DNA of 64,000 nucleotides from Fen-1254 sp963778945 (GTDB lineage: Bacteria; Bacteroidota; Ignavibacteria; UBA10030): the NCBI GenBank assembly GCA_963778945.1, contig CAVZWL010000020.1:1-64000 (forward strand), in the 5' to 3' direction. The translations under genes were made by a program, and so were the position numbers. The notes beneath the pieces were generated by a model, which made no database searches, had not been told where the DNA came from, and was given only the letters and a program-made list of their open reading frames with translations. Shown here one piece after another: positions 51,545 through 62,500 of the stretch. Every line of letters begins with the position of its first letter. The first letter of the stretch is position 1.

Positions 51545-52441
51545 TTAAGGTTTGTTCTGCCATTCCTGATAAGTCGAGCGGTGTTCAGGGTCGAAACGGG
51601 AAATCTGATCATAAACTACCCGATTCGGAAAAGTGGAAAAGACTTCTGCGATTTCTTTGAACTTTGCGTCGAAAAATTGACGCAGAAGAACGCTCATGGG
51701 GTTTTCACGGCGCAGCGTGGAGAGAGTCTGCAATGATTCAAGAAGCGAGTTAAAAGCGGCCGCCGGCTTGACTGAAACGGAATCGATGCCGTCGAAGTAA
51801 TAACTGTTCAACGCGGTGTGAAACGAATCGTATGTCGGGCTGTTGAGTTCGTCTGCAAGACCGAAGCGATTGTAGTTGCTCGAAGAGGACTGCCAGTTTT
51901 TGCCGTTCGGTGCACTGCCTTCACGATGGCAGATGTTAAGCGCTTTTTGAAAATATTTATTTCCGGACATAGGAACAAACGATTCAGCATCGAAGCCGAT
52001 GATGATGTACGCATAGTAATTGAGAAAATCCGTAAAGGGGTCGACAAGAAAATCGTCCAGAATGATTCGCTGATTCGGAGTATATGTAAAATCCCAGTTT
52101 TCATCGAGAATACGGATTATCTGCGAGAATCTGTCCGTTTTGTTATGTCCCTCAAAAATTGGGCGCATACTTGTGATATAAACCTGTGCCGTATATTGAT
52201 TATTGCCGGAATATGATTTAAAAAAGACGTCGAAGGAACAGGTTATTTTATTCTCTACTTCATCCGATGTAAAACGGGTGCTGTTGAGATAACGTTCGAT
52301 GTCGGATTTGAAGTTCTTCAAATAATCTCGCTGCGACGAAGCGACGTTGTCGGCATTAACGGTAACCGTACACGTCAGCTCCTGAGAGAGGGCAGCCGAG
52401 ACTATCGTCAGGGATACGAAAAGAACGAGGGTGCTTCGCAT
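51545..52441 (-). CDS. porD: DUF4835 / PorD-like T9SS-associated protein
   Basis: Exported protein of 298 residues with a signal peptide (LVLFVSLTIVSAALSQ). The mature part matches DUF4835: ELTCTVTVNADNV at the N-terminus, DFFVDPFTDFLNYYAYIIIG-like region (FLVDPFTDFLNYYAYIIIGF), then YFQKALNICHREG and MSVLLRQFFDAKFKEIAEVF. This family is annotated as PorD and co-occurs with type IX secretion in Bacteroidota. Its role is unclear. The T9SS sorting domain at 44882 shows that a T9SS should be present. Confidence 0.85.
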   Translation of the reverse strand: MRSTLVLFVSLTIVSAALSQELTCTVTVNADNVASSQRDYLKNFKSDIERYLNSTRFTSDEVENKITCSFDVFFKSYSGNNQYTAQVYITSMRPIFEGHNKTDRFSQIIRILDENWDFTYTPNQRIILDDFLVDPFTDFLNYYAYIIIGFDAESFVPMSGNKYFQKALNICHREGSAPNGKNWQSSSSNYNRFGLADELNSPTYDSFHTALNSYYFDGIDSVSVKPAAAFNSLLESLQTLSTLRRENPMSVLLRQFFDAKFKEIAEVFSTFPNRVVYDQISRFDPEHRSTYQEWQNKP

Positions 52442-52456
52442 AGGGGATATTTCTCC

Positions 52457-53329
52457 ATGATTCTACAAGGGGAATGTACATATTTTCAGCCGGCTCATCA
52501 AGTAAAAAAACATTTTTCTCTTCTTCTCTTCTGCCTCTTATGCCTTTTTGTCTTTCTGCACAAGGCCAGCGGCGCCGGTGAACAAAACGGAAGAGGAATA
52601 AAAGCGATCGGAATGGCCAATGCATTCGGGGCGGTTGCCGACCAACCCTGGGCATTATACTATAATGCAGCCGGGCTTGCACAAATTCATACATGCGAGG
52701 TTGCGAGTTTTCTCGCGCCGTCGCAATTCGGACTGCCGGAACTGCGAACGAGTGCTCTCGCATGCGCTGTGCCTTTTCCCGGTTTTACCGCTGCTCTTGC
52801 CGCTGAACAATTCGGCTTCGATCTCTATCGCGAGACCGCTCTCTATCTCGGGACTGGAGCTTTTCTTGTACCGCACCTCTGCGTGGGAGCGTCTTTGCAC
52901 GGGCATCGGATCGACGTCGCCCGTTATGGGACTGCCGAAGCAGCCGGGCTCGATATCGGAGTTCTGGGATTGTTCGGAGAATGTCTCCGCGTCGGATGTG
53001 CGGCAGCCAATGTCCTTCCGTTGAGTTCCTTCGCGAATCATGAAAAATTGCCCCAGACATTTTCCGCAGGTATTGCATATTTACCCCTTCCGTCCTTTGT
53101 GTGCAGTATTGAAATGGAAAACGACATCGGCTTTTCAACGATCATAAAAGCCGGAATCGAACAGACTATACTCCATACCCTGGCCGTACGCGCCGGTATT
53201 GCTATGAATCCGGAAAAATTCAGTGTAGGAGTTTCTTACTTTATCGGCAGATTCGAGTTCGGTTACGCCGGGTACAGTCATACGGAATTGGGATGGACAG
53301 ACCAAATTGAGATCGGATTCGCCTTATGA
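52457..53329 (+). CDS. PorV-like outer-membrane barrel protein
   Basis: Exported protein of 290 residues; a hydrophobic signal segment is at residues 19-38 (FSLLLFCLLCLFVFLHKASG). The mature N-terminus (GIKAIGMANAFGAVADQPWA then YYNAAGLAQI) is the PorV/PorQ barrel signature. The rest forms beta strands and ends in ELGWTDQIEIGFAL. The start at 52457 is uncertain: it lies only 15 bases from the divergent gene and adds an unusual polar stretch before the signal segment. Its stop overlaps the start of the HhH-barrel gene, so the two are translated together. Confidence 0.75.
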   Translation: MILQGECTYFQPAHQVKKHFSLLLFCLLCLFVFLHKASGAGEQNGRGIKAIGMANAFGAVADQPWALYYNAAGLAQIHTCEVASFLAPSQFGLPELRTSALACAVPFPGFTAALAAEQFGFDLYRETALYLGTGAFLVPHLCVGASLHGHRIDVARYGTAEAAGLDIGVLGLFGECLRVGCAAANVLPLSSFANHEKLPQTFSAGIAYLPLPSFVCSIEMENDIGFSTIIKAGIEQTILHTLAVRAGIAMNPEKFSVGVSYFIGRFEFGYAGYSHTELGWTDQIEIGFAL

Positions 53330-55340
53330 AAAACATTCATATCGTTTTTTGTTGTCTATGCCTTGTCATCGATGCATCGCCGCTGTTCGCGCAAACAGAA
53401 GATGAACAAGCCGCTGAAATTCCATCTGCAGGTACTTGAGCGTTCTCTTCGAACAGACCCCGATCGAAGCGCCACTTCATACGAAAATTTCGTGAGGGAC
53501 TGGGATGAAGCGCCGATCGATTTGAATACGGCATCTCAGGAAGAATTACTCCGTATTCCGGGAATGACGCCGCTGCTTGCTCAAAAACATTATCGAGCGC
53601 CGTGCTGCACGGCCTTTTCTTGAATTTTCCGATCTGGCACAGGTGGACTGTATGACGCGGGAAATGCTTCCGCTTCTCATACGGTGTGCAGTCTTCAGAA
53701 AGGCCGAAGTTGCTCGGATAACACGAGGGAGTTTCCGGCAAACGGTTTTTCGCAATCTGCAGGAAAGCGCTGGATTTCTCGACGGCAAATTCTTGGGAGA
53801 TCCTTACGCTTTTCGCAGCAAGCTGACCGTCCGCATCAAACCGCCGGCTTCATGGTCGAACGTCTGTTCGGAATTGCGAATCGGAATGACATCGGAAAAA
53901 GACGCGGGGGAGCGGATGGAGAACGGATTTTTCGGAGGATATTGTTTTGCTTCATTTCCCGGTATCTCTTCTTCGGTCCTTCTGGGCGATTATACGGCAG
54001 GCGCTGGACAGGGATTAGTGCTGTGGCATTACCAGGGATTTGCGAAAGCGGGAGAGGAGACATCCTCGATACGAAAAAATTCCAGCGAAATCCATTCGAG
54101 TCTCTCCACGAATGAAAATTATCACTTGAGGGGATGTGCAGCGGATGTCTCGCTTAACGATATACACGTGCAGCTCTTCGCTTCTTGCAAGCCTCTCAAT
54201 GCGCATTGCGACAGTAATTCGGTCATTCAAAGTATCGAAGAGAGCGGAACGTTCCGAACGGAGAGCGACGTTCATAATTGGCACTCATCTATGGAGCGTC
54301 TCTACGGATTTTGTGCCGAGACCAATGCGTCGGAAAAGCTGCACCTGGGATTTTGCGGATATCGTGTCATGTACGATAATCCCCGCATTTCAGCCGATAC
54401 GGCCGATGGTTCCGAAACATCATCCGGCGCAGCAGGAGTTAATGCTGCCTATTCGACCTCGATATACGACTTTTTCGGAGAAGGAGCATGTGATGCTCAT
54501 CAACGGACAGCAATTCTCGGCGGAGTCCAGATAAGGCCGAGCCCGGTTCTCCTCATAACGCTTCTCGCACGCCGCTATGCAGAAAATTATGAGAGTCCTT
54601 ACGGCAATGCGTTCAGCGAACGAAGCGGCGGAAAAGAAGAAAGCGGCATCTATGCTGGATTCTTATGGACCGCAATCAAACAAATCCGAATTCTTTCTTT
54701 CTTTGATCAATTCGTCTGCGGCGGAGAGAAAAAAGGATTGTTCTATAATAATGCCGGATATGACTGTATGGCCGGCGCAGAGTGTGATGTCAGACGAAAT
54801 TGCGAAATCGATATCCGGTTTGAAAGCAAGAGGACAAGAGTTATCGATCAAGCTGAAGATTTGTCCAGCCGTGAAATCGATCTTGTCATTCCGCGAATCC
54901 AAAACAATTTTCAGATCGATATGCTCTGGCGTTTTGCGCACGGGATCGAGACGATGAGCAGGATCGGCTGTGTCTCGGTGGATTACGGCGGAGCGGTCAA
55001 GAGCGAATCGGGAATTCTTCTGCTGCAGGATATCGGCGGAAAGCCATTCCACGGATTGAGCGTCAATATGCGATTCGCCTTTTTCCATACGTCTTCCTAC
55101 GATTCCCGGCTTTACATGTACGAGGCAGACCTGCCCGGCGCATCAGCCAGCACTGCGCTGTACGGAGAGGGTTTCCGATGGTATCTGATCGCGGGTGCGG
55201 AGCTTTTTCCGAAAGGCGTGCTGAGTGTGAAATATCTGCAGCTCAAAAAAAACTTTGTCGATTCGATCGGTTCGGGAGAGGATAGGATCGACGGCTCGAT
55301 TTTTCGGCGAGTCGGAATTCAATTCGATTATTCAATTTAA
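53326..55340 (+). CDS. ComEA-like HhH domain fused to an outer-membrane barrel, two frameshifts
   Basis: Exported protein of about 670 residues after frame repair. A signal peptide (MKNIHIVFCCLCLVIDAS) is followed by a helix-hairpin-helix region: IDLNTASQEELLRIPGMTPL, then NIIERRAARPFLEFSDLAQV. The remaining 550 residues look like a beta-barrel (LLGDYTAGAGQGLVLWHYQG; C-terminal VGIQFDYSI). Two breaks are present. The first frame stops at 53437-53439; dropping one G at 53431-53432 restores it. The second stops at 53623; dropping one A from 53583-53587 restores it. HhH domains of the ComEA type bind DNA, so a role in DNA uptake is possible. It is coupled to the PorV-like gene upstream. Confidence 0.72.
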
Positions 55341-55345
55341 TAAAG

Positions 55346-55388
55346 GTTCAGCGTTCAACGTGCTGCTGTTCTTGAGTTCTTTAGTTAT
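55346..55388 (+). repeat. Short 7-base-period repeat before mnmA
   Basis: GGTTCAGCGTTCAACGTGC followed by TGTTCTT, GAGTTCT, TTAGTTA. It is a weaker member of the same family and lies just after the barrel gene stop. Confidence 0.5.
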
Positions 55389-55549
55389 CCCGTTTCTATA
55401 TGCTGATCTATCCCGCGTTTATCGGATTTTATTCAGAACCGGGTAAGCTTGAGAACTTCTTTATAAAATATTCTATTTCAATGGAAACAATTGTTTTTTT
55501 CCCGATATGGTGATTTTCTTCCTCAGAAATTCTTTTGTATCTTTCTTCT

Positions 55550-56657
55550 ATGGAACAAAAAGATCGTCCATCGGTTGTCGTCGGGATGAGCGGCGGCGTG
55601 GATTCTTCGGTGGCTGCGGCTTTGCTGCTCGAAGAGGGATTCCGTGTCATTGGAATAACGATGAAGACGTATGAGTACGACGAAGTCGGAGGGAATATCG
55701 AAAATGAAGCGAGCTGCTGCGGACTCGGTGCAGTCAACGACGCGCGGATGGCTGCAGCAAAATTGGATATTCCGCATTATGTGGTCGATTTCCGCGCAGA
55801 GTTCGGCAAAACGGTCATCCAAAATTTCGTCGACGAATATTTAAAAGGCCGTACACCGAATCCATGCGTTATCTGCAACCGGGAGATCAAATGGGGGGCG
55901 CTGCTAAAAAAAGCTGATGCACTCGGCGCACAATTCATAGCCACAGGTCATTATGCTCGTGTACGCTTCGACGAAACAAAAAATCGCTCCATCCTGTCAC
56001 GCGGATCTGTACGAGGAAAAGGATCAATCGTATGCGCTGTGGGGAATTTCCCAAAAAGCACTGAAACGGACATTATTCCCTCTGGGCGGTAAAAAGAAGC
56101 CGGAAGTCCGGGCTCTTGCGGAGCGCCTCGGGCTGCGGAATGCTCAAAAACAGGAAAGTTTTGAAATTTGTTTTGTTCCGGATAATCGCTACGATCGTTT
56201 TCTGACGGAACGGGTGAAGAATCTTTCGGAAAGGGTTGCGGGCGGGGATATCGTTCTTGAGGGAAAGGTCGTCGGGAAACACCAGGGATATCCGTTCTAT
56301 ACGATAGGTCAGCGGCACAATATAGGGGCATTTGGCAGAAAGATGTACGTAACAGAAATCGACAGCAGGACAAACACGCTGAGAATCGGACCGGATAAAG
56401 AGTTATTCCATCGCTCACTTCTTGCCGGACAGATCAATTGGGTAGGGCTCAGCGGCATTGAAGGGCCTTTGCACGTACAGGCAAAGGTGCGTTATAAAGA
56501 TGAAGCTGCCGATGCGACGATTTATCCTGCAAAAGAAGATAAAATAAGGATCATATTCGAGGAGCCGAAAAGAGCCGTTACGCCGGGCCAATCAGTCGTG
56601 TTTTACGATCACGACGACGTCGTCGGCGGAGGAGTCATAGAAGAAGCCGGAGATTAA
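55550..56657 (+). CDS. mnmA: tRNA-specific 2-thiouridylase MnmA, frameshifted
   Basis: About 368 residues after frame repair. The PP-loop is VVVGMSGGVDSSVAAALL; catalytic cysteines are in TPNPCVICNR and QESFEICFVPD; TIGQRHNIGAFG and the C-terminal PGQSVVFYD are typical. MnmA thiolates U34 of Lys, Glu and Gln tRNAs. The first frame ends at 56092 and the second carries the rest. Skipping one base near 56005 (GGATCTG) joins SILSRG to LYEEKDQSYALWGISQK, the normal sequence. mnmA is usually essential or nearly so, which favours sequence error over decay. ATG 55550 preferred over TTG 55535. Confidence 0.88.
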
Positions 56658-56796
56658 GGGTCTATAAATGATATCCGGATGTCGGAAATGAAAGAATTTT
56701 CAGATAAATTTGTGCGGTTCTTCCCGAAAGGAAAAGATGAGCACGGTTTTATATACTGATGACGAGAAACATTTAAGGAAATGATTCGTTTATACG

Positions 56797-57388
56797 ATGA
56801 AAGTTGAACGACAGGCAGCAGAAGATTACGAGCTGGTTCGGGCCGTACAAGCCGGCGACGAAAAAGCTTTTGAAAAACTTGTCAAAAAGTACCCAGCGGC
56901 AAATTACTAATATTGTCTATTTAACGCTGGGCAGCCGCGATGATGCGGAAGATGTGGCGCAGGAAGTTTTTATCCGGGCGTACCGCTCCCTGCCTCGTTT
57001 TACATTCGATGCTCCGTTCTTTTCATGGCTGTATCGCATTACGATGAACCTTTGCATCGATGAAACCCGGAAAAGAAAAGTTAAACGCATACTTTCGCTG
57101 GATTTTTTAACGGAAGAAGGGATCGAAGAACACCGGAAGGAAAAACAGAACATCCTGCCTTCGGATGAAATGATTATGGAGGAAGACCGGCAGGTTGTCC
57201 GGCTTGCGCTTCAGAAAATTTCAGAGGAGCACAGGCAGATATTGATTTTGCGTGAATATGAAAATTACGGTTATACTGAAATTGCAGAAGCCCTTAACAT
57301 TTCATTGGAAGCGGTAAAATCCCGTCTTTTTCGGGCTCGGTCGGAAATGCGAAAACTATTGCAAGGATATTTCAAGGAGCAGGTATGA
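56797..57388 (+). CDS. ECF-family RNA polymerase sigma factor, frameshifted
   Basis: About 196 residues after frame repair. The first frame reads MKVERQAAEDYELVRAVQAG and continues to FEKLVKKY, then stops. The second continues QRQITNIVYLTLGSRDDAED. One extra C in the run 56892-56894 accounts for the break. Region 2 is DVAQEVFIRAYRSLPRF and FFSWLYRITMNLCIDETRKR; region 4 is ISEEHRQILILREYENYGYTE and LEAVKSRLFRARSEMRKLL. Its stop overlaps the start of a zinc anti-sigma gene. A start inside the second frame (56804) would lack the normal N-terminus. Confidence 0.85.
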
Positions 57389-57840
57389 AACACTCCGATT
57401 TACGGCTTTTAATCTCCGCGTTTGCGGATGGGGAAATCAGCCATATGGAACGTGCGATGGCCGAAGAGCATCTGAACGATTGCAAAGAATGCCGGGATTT
57501 TCTGACAGAGATCCAGCTTGTCCATCAGCATATACGCCACGAAGCCCATGTGCAGGTTTCTCCCGGTTTTGCAATGCATGTGCTGGACAGACTGCGTGAA
57601 AAGGAAGAAACTCAAGTCCGGTGGTCGGATGTCGAAACAGCTGCTCGCTGGACAGTCGTGCTTCTCAGCGGTGTCGCTGCAGTCTGGATTGCTGTTGCGA
57701 GCGTCAAAGGTTTTGATCAGATGAACGCCATTACGGAACCGGCTTTTACTGTAACCGGCGATTCGGCTGCATCGGTTATTCTGCTGGCGGGAGACGAATC
57801 GTTGAAAAGTAATACGCCTCTGACTGTGATGAGCAAATAG
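57385..57840 (+). CDS. Zinc-finger (ZAS-type) membrane anti-sigma factor
   Basis: Protein of 151 residues. The N-terminal domain has the zinc anti-sigma pattern HLNDCKECRDFL (His-x3-Cys-x2-Cys) in FADGEISHMERAMAEEHLN context. One transmembrane helix lies at residues 88-108 (RWTVVLLSGVAAVWIAVASV), and the periplasmic tail is short. It overlaps the sigma gene by four bases (ATGA) and should hold that factor inactive. The Spy-like protein downstream suggests an envelope-stress circuit. Confidence 0.88.
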   Translation: MKHSDLRLLISAFADGEISHMERAMAEEHLNDCKECRDFLTEIQLVHQHIRHEAHVQVSPGFAMHVLDRLREKEETQVRWSDVETAARWTVVLLSGVAAVWIAVASVKGFDQMNAITEPAFTVTGDSAASVILLAGDESLKSNTPLTVMSK

Positions 57841-57854
57841 CAAAGGAAATCGTT

Positions 57855-58253
57855 ATGCAGCCTAAAACTAAAACCATTCTCTTTATCATCTTCAGCTTTC
57901 TGCTGGGAGTGCTCTGTGGAGTTCTTCTCTCGTCCACTTTGTTCGCACCTAAAAGACCCCTGACGCGCGTTGAGTTCATGAAGATGTTTCAGGAACGGGT
58001 CAAGCTTACCGATGCACAACTGGCTAAAGCGGATTCGCTCTTTTTGAGATCAAGGCCGGTTATCGAGGCGCATAGACAGGATATAGCGCACATCAAAGAC
58101 TCGACCCGCGCAGAGATAAAAAAATTGCTGGATCCCGAACAAAAAATTCTTTTCGATCAGTTTTATCGAGACCTCAACAAGCTGAACAGCAATAAAAACG
58201 AAGGGACGGCTAAGGACAGCGCTTCAGTAAATAAAAGCGGCAGAAAAGAATAA
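57855..58253 (+). CDS. Membrane-anchored Spy/CpxP-like periplasmic protein
   Basis: Protein of 132 residues: one N-terminal membrane segment (TILFIIFSFLLGVLCGVLLS) and a helical periplasmic part. The helices have the Spy/CpxP-like spacing FQERVKLTDAQLAKADSLF and LLDPEQKILFDQFYRDL. Such proteins are small chaperones or stress sensors. It lies 15 bases after the anti-sigma gene and is probably in the same transcript. The family assignment rests on pattern only. Confidence 0.65.
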   Translation: MQPKTKTILFIIFSFLLGVLCGVLLSSTLFAPKRPLTRVEFMKMFQERVKLTDAQLAKADSLFLRSRPVIEAHRQDIAHIKDSTRAEIKKLLDPEQKILFDQFYRDLNKLNSNKNEGTAKDSASVNKSGRKE

Positions 58254-58257
58254 TGAC

Positions 58258-58286
58258 TTGGCGTACTTTGAAATAATTATTATTTT
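58258..58286 (+). promoter_or_regulatory. Possible promoter upstream of the RND genes
   Basis: TTG, 20 bases, TATTTT. It would leave a leader of about 200 bases before ATG 58495. The rest of the gap 58254-58494 is AT-rich with no clear terminator. Confidence 0.3.
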
Positions 58287-58494
58287 TCCCGAATTTCAAT
58301 TCTCCCCCTCAAAATAATATTATATGCATATGATTTATTTGTTTTGTTTAGGAAATGACGTGAATTTGAGGGTTTTTGCGCCTTTGGCCGGGCGTGAGGG
58401 ATTTACCGCAGGCGGGATTTGAAAAATCGGCATCTGGTAGGGCGCTGCACAAACGGGTATTTGACAGGAAAGTATTTTACAGAAAGAAAGATTC

Positions 58495-59559
58495 ATGAAC
58501 AAAACGTTGGGGAGTAAAAAAAAAATATTTTGGGGAATTGGCGCCGTCCTTTTTCTTCTCCTTGTTTTTGCGGTTCGATTTATTGTCTCATCTTCTGATG
58601 CAAATTCCCGGCGGCAGGCAATAGCGCTTGTAAAAATCCAGAAGCCATTCCGTGAAAATGTTAAGTCGGTTTTATCCTATACGGGAGATGCCCTTTCGAT
58701 ACAGCAGGCGGCTCTCTATGCAAAGGTCGCCGGCAATCTGGACCGGAACTACGTGGAAATGGGATCCTTTGTAAAAGCCGGGACTTTGCTCGCTCTAATC
58801 GATACGACGGAATTGTACCAGGTCTACCAGCAGACCAGAGCAACATACGACAACACGCTTTTATTGTTCGAAAGAACCAAACAACTCTCCGATAAGAGCC
58901 TTGCATCCCGGCAGGATGTCGACAATGCTGAAGCGGCGATGAAAGTCGCGAAAGCGAATTTTGATGCCGCTGCGACGCATCTGAGCTATGCTCATATTAC
59001 GGCGCCGTTCGACGGATTCGTCACAAAGAGATTTCTGGATGCAGGCGCACTGGTTACAGCAAGCACAACTACGCTCTTTACCATGATGAACCTCGACAGC
59101 GTAAAAATCATTGTATCGATACCGGAAAAGGATTTGCAGCAGATGTACCGAGTGCGGACAGCCTCGATCACGTTCGATGCTTTGCCGGGACAGGCATTCA
59201 CGGGCCATGTCAGCCGCTTTAGCGAAGCTGTGGATCTTTCGACCCGTACGATGGCAATCGAAGTGGATATTCCAAACCGATCGCGGGTTATCAAACCGGG
59301 AATGTTTGCAACCATATCATTCACCGTCGACGAAAAGGCAGAAGCCATTACCATGCCGAGCGATGCGCTGTTAAAAGACGATTCGGGATATTATGTCTTT
59401 GCAGTGGAAGAGACCAAAGCGCGTAAGATTCCCGTAAAAATTGGGATCGAGCAGAATACCCGCACCGAGATTCTTGCTGGCTTGACCGGCGAAGAAAATA
59501 TAATTACGACAGGACAGCAATTCGTTAAAGACGGATCCGCAGTCTCTATACAGAAATAA
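58495..59559 (+). CDS. RND efflux periplasmic adaptor (membrane fusion protein)
   Basis: Adaptor of 354 residues. An N-terminal anchor (FWGIGAVLFLLLVFAVRFIV) is followed by the biotinyl-lipoyl halves (GNLDRNYVEMGSFVKAGTLL and AHITAPFDGFVTKRFLDAGA) around a short coiled-coil hairpin. Then come the beta-barrel (DSVKIIVSIPEKDLQQ) and membrane-proximal domains (VIKPGMFATISF). It links the inner-membrane pump encoded 12 bases downstream to an outer-membrane channel, which is not in this window. Confidence 0.92.
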   Translation: MNKTLGSKKKIFWGIGAVLFLLLVFAVRFIVSSSDANSRRQAIALVKIQKPFRENVKSVLSYTGDALSIQQAALYAKVAGNLDRNYVEMGSFVKAGTLLALIDTTELYQVYQQTRATYDNTLLLFERTKQLSDKSLASRQDVDNAEAAMKVAKANFDAAATHLSYAHITAPFDGFVTKRFLDAGALVTASTTTLFTMMNLDSVKIIVSIPEKDLQQMYRVRTASITFDALPGQAFTGHVSRFSEAVDLSTRTMAIEVDIPNRSRVIKPGMFATISFTVDEKAEAITMPSDALLKDDSGYYVFAVEETKARKIPVKIGIEQNTRTEILAGLTGEENIITTGQQFVKDGSAVSIQK

Positions 59560-59571
59560 CCGAGGTTCGTT

Positions 59572-62500
59572 ATGTGGCTGACGCGGCTCGCTTTACGGTA
59601 CCCTATTTCTACATTCCTCTTTGCTATGACGATCGTCCTGCTCGGGTTTGTATCCCTCTCGCAGCTTCCCATCGATATGCTGCCCAATATTACGATACCG
59701 GTCGTCACGACGGTAACGTATTATACCGGAGCAAGTCCGCTCGACATGGAACAAAGCGTAACGCGCCTGATAGAACGGAGTGTCAGCTCGATTAACGATG
59801 TCGACTATGTGCAATCAACGACGCGCGAAGGGATTTCTCTTGTTCGAGTTAATTTTAATTGGAATGCAAATACCGACGTTGGCCTGGTCGATTGCGTGCA
59901 GCGGGTGAACCGCGTGTTGAACCAGCTTCCCACAGGTATCTCACAGCCTTCGGTCCTTCGTTTCGATATTACAAATTTGCCTGTCTGTCTCGTAGCTGTC
60001 GAAGGAGATATGGATCAGCGGGATTTGTACGATCTTGCCTATAATGTGATTGAACCTCAGATAGAGCATATTACGGGTGTCGCTTCAGCGGGCGTATCCG
60101 GAGGAAGAATACGGGAAATTCATATCACATTGGACCGCAACCGGATCCAGGCGCTCGGATTGTCGCCGGTCACGATTTTCAATGTCATCGCAAACTCCAA
60201 TCTTATTATGCCTTCCGGCGATCTCAAAACCGGTCCGTTCGATTATACCCTAAAGACAGAGAGTCTCTTTAATATCGTTCGGCCGATGGAAGATATCGTG
60301 GTAGAAACAGTCAATAATGTTCCGGTCCGCATCAAGGATATCGGTTCTGTCGAAGACAGCTATCAGGAGCAGACGGAAATCGTTCGTGTCAACGGAAAAC
60401 CGGGTGTTATGATGCGCGTACTGAAAATGTCGAGCGCGAATACCGTTGAGGTTGTCGATAATGTCATCCGGAATGTTCCGAAACTTACGGGAATTCCCGC
60501 AACCGTTAAATTGACAGTTTCCTTCGATCAATCGGTGTATATACGCGAGACGATATCAGGATTGCAGCGTGAAGCTATGCTGGGCGGTATTTTAGCGATG
60601 ATCATCATTATTCTGTTTCTCCGCAATATGCGCGGAACGCTGATTATCGTTGTCGCCATTCCATTGTCGATCCTCATCACATTTATTTTATTCCGTTTCG
60701 GCGGCATTACGTTGAATATTATGACGTTTGGCGGACTGGCGCTGGCAGTAGGGAGGCTGGTCGACGATTCGATCGTCGAATTAGAAGCGATTTCCCGCCA
60801 TTATAACATGCGCAATAAAGAACAAACCAAACTTCAGGCGACGCTGGATGCCGCCAAAGAAGTTGCATCTCCAATCTTTGTTTCGACGCTTACAACGGTC
60901 ATCGTGTTTTTGCCGGTAGTATTTCTGAGCGGCATTGCAAAACTGTTGTTCATACCTCTGACCATAACGATTGCTGTGGCTTTGTTTGGATCGTTTTTCG
61001 TGTCTCGAACAGTGACGCCGCTGATGTGCCTCAATTACCTGCCGCCGGAAAAAGAATTGAACCGGACATCGGCAAATTTTACCGATCGGACGAGGGTTTT
61101 TTTCTACGATATACTGGAACAGATCGAGAATTCTTACGAACGAATGCTTCGATGGACGATGCGCAACCGAAAGTTTATTGTCACCGGTATTCTGCTCTTT
61201 GCATTCCTATCGTTCGGCTTGGTTTTCTTTATCGGGACGGAATTTTTTCCCGATCAGGACGAAAGCAGATTTACAATCAACTATAAATTGCCCGTAGGCT
61301 CGCGGTACGAGGGGACGGATACCGTTGCGCGCGGCCTGGAAAAAATTATTCTTTCTTCTGTTCCGGAAACGCAAGTGATGGTGACCGATGTAGGTATAAC
61401 GACAAATACGAAAACGGCAGGCGGCATCGGAGGAGGCAATTCAGGAAGTCACGCAGGCAATATTCAAGTGGGACTGGTTTCTCCCGAAGCGCGCAATCGA
61501 TCCGTTTTTGAAATAGCTGCAGAATTACGGCAAAAACTTGCCCGCATCCCCGGTATCCAAACCTTCGTTAACCCCGGCGGAATACTACGATACCTTCTCA
61601 ATTTCGGATCGTCCGCGCCTATCGATGTCGAAATTAGGGGATTCGATCTCGAGACGGGCAGCGCGCTGGCGAAAGAAATAGCATTGATCATGCATTCGGT
61701 ACCGGGGGCAGCCGATGTCCAGATCAGCCGCGACGATAATTTACCCGAACTTCATGTCAATATCGATCGTAATAAAGCGGGAGCATTGGGGATCGATGTC
61801 GCGACGATATCCAATACAATCAATATCTGCATGAACGGATCAGCTGCGTCGGTTTTTACGGATCCGGTTTCGGGAAATCAATATAATATTCTTGTCCGGC
61901 TGAATCAGGATTATCGTAATCAAATCGAAGATCTTAAAAAATTGACCATTACGACATCGGCCGGGCAGCAGGTCTTGCTCGGTAATATCGCAAGCATCGA
62001 ACGGAAGGCCGGCCCTGTTCAGATCGATAGAAAATATCAGCAGCGATTGGTCGAAGTAACTGCCAATGTAGTCGGACGCGATCTCGGAAGCGTTTCAGAC
62101 GACATTCAAAAAAAGCTCAATGGATTGAATGTCCCGCCCGGTTTTGAAATTAAACAAACGGGAAATGTCGAGCAGCAGAAAAAAACATTCAGGGATTTGG
62201 GACTTGCGTTTGCACTCGCTATCATGCTGGTGTACGTCGTCATGGCGTCGCAGTTCCAATCGTTCATCGATCCATTTATTATTATGTTCACAGTTCCTCT
62301 CGGTATTGCGGGAGTTTTTTGGACATTATTTTTGACCCGTACAACGCTCTCCGTAACTTCATTCCAGGGGGTTATTGTGATGGTCGGCATTGTGGTGAGC
62401 AATGGCATTCTCCTGGTCGATTATACGAACCATTTACGCGCAGGCGGCGCAGAATTGCATGAAGCGGTCGTGAAGGGCGGAAAGACGCGTTTAAAGCCGA

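Noticed and set aside
53583..53587. Programmed frameshift at A5 in the HhH-barrel gene
   Set aside because: The needed shift is +1, while A-rich slippery sites usually give -1, and no stimulatory hairpin is clear. Similar one-base insertions occur in unrelated genes nearby.
58258..58494. Strong promoter in the gap before the RND adaptor
   Set aside because: Several AT-rich matches exist but none stands out; only a low-confidence site is listed.
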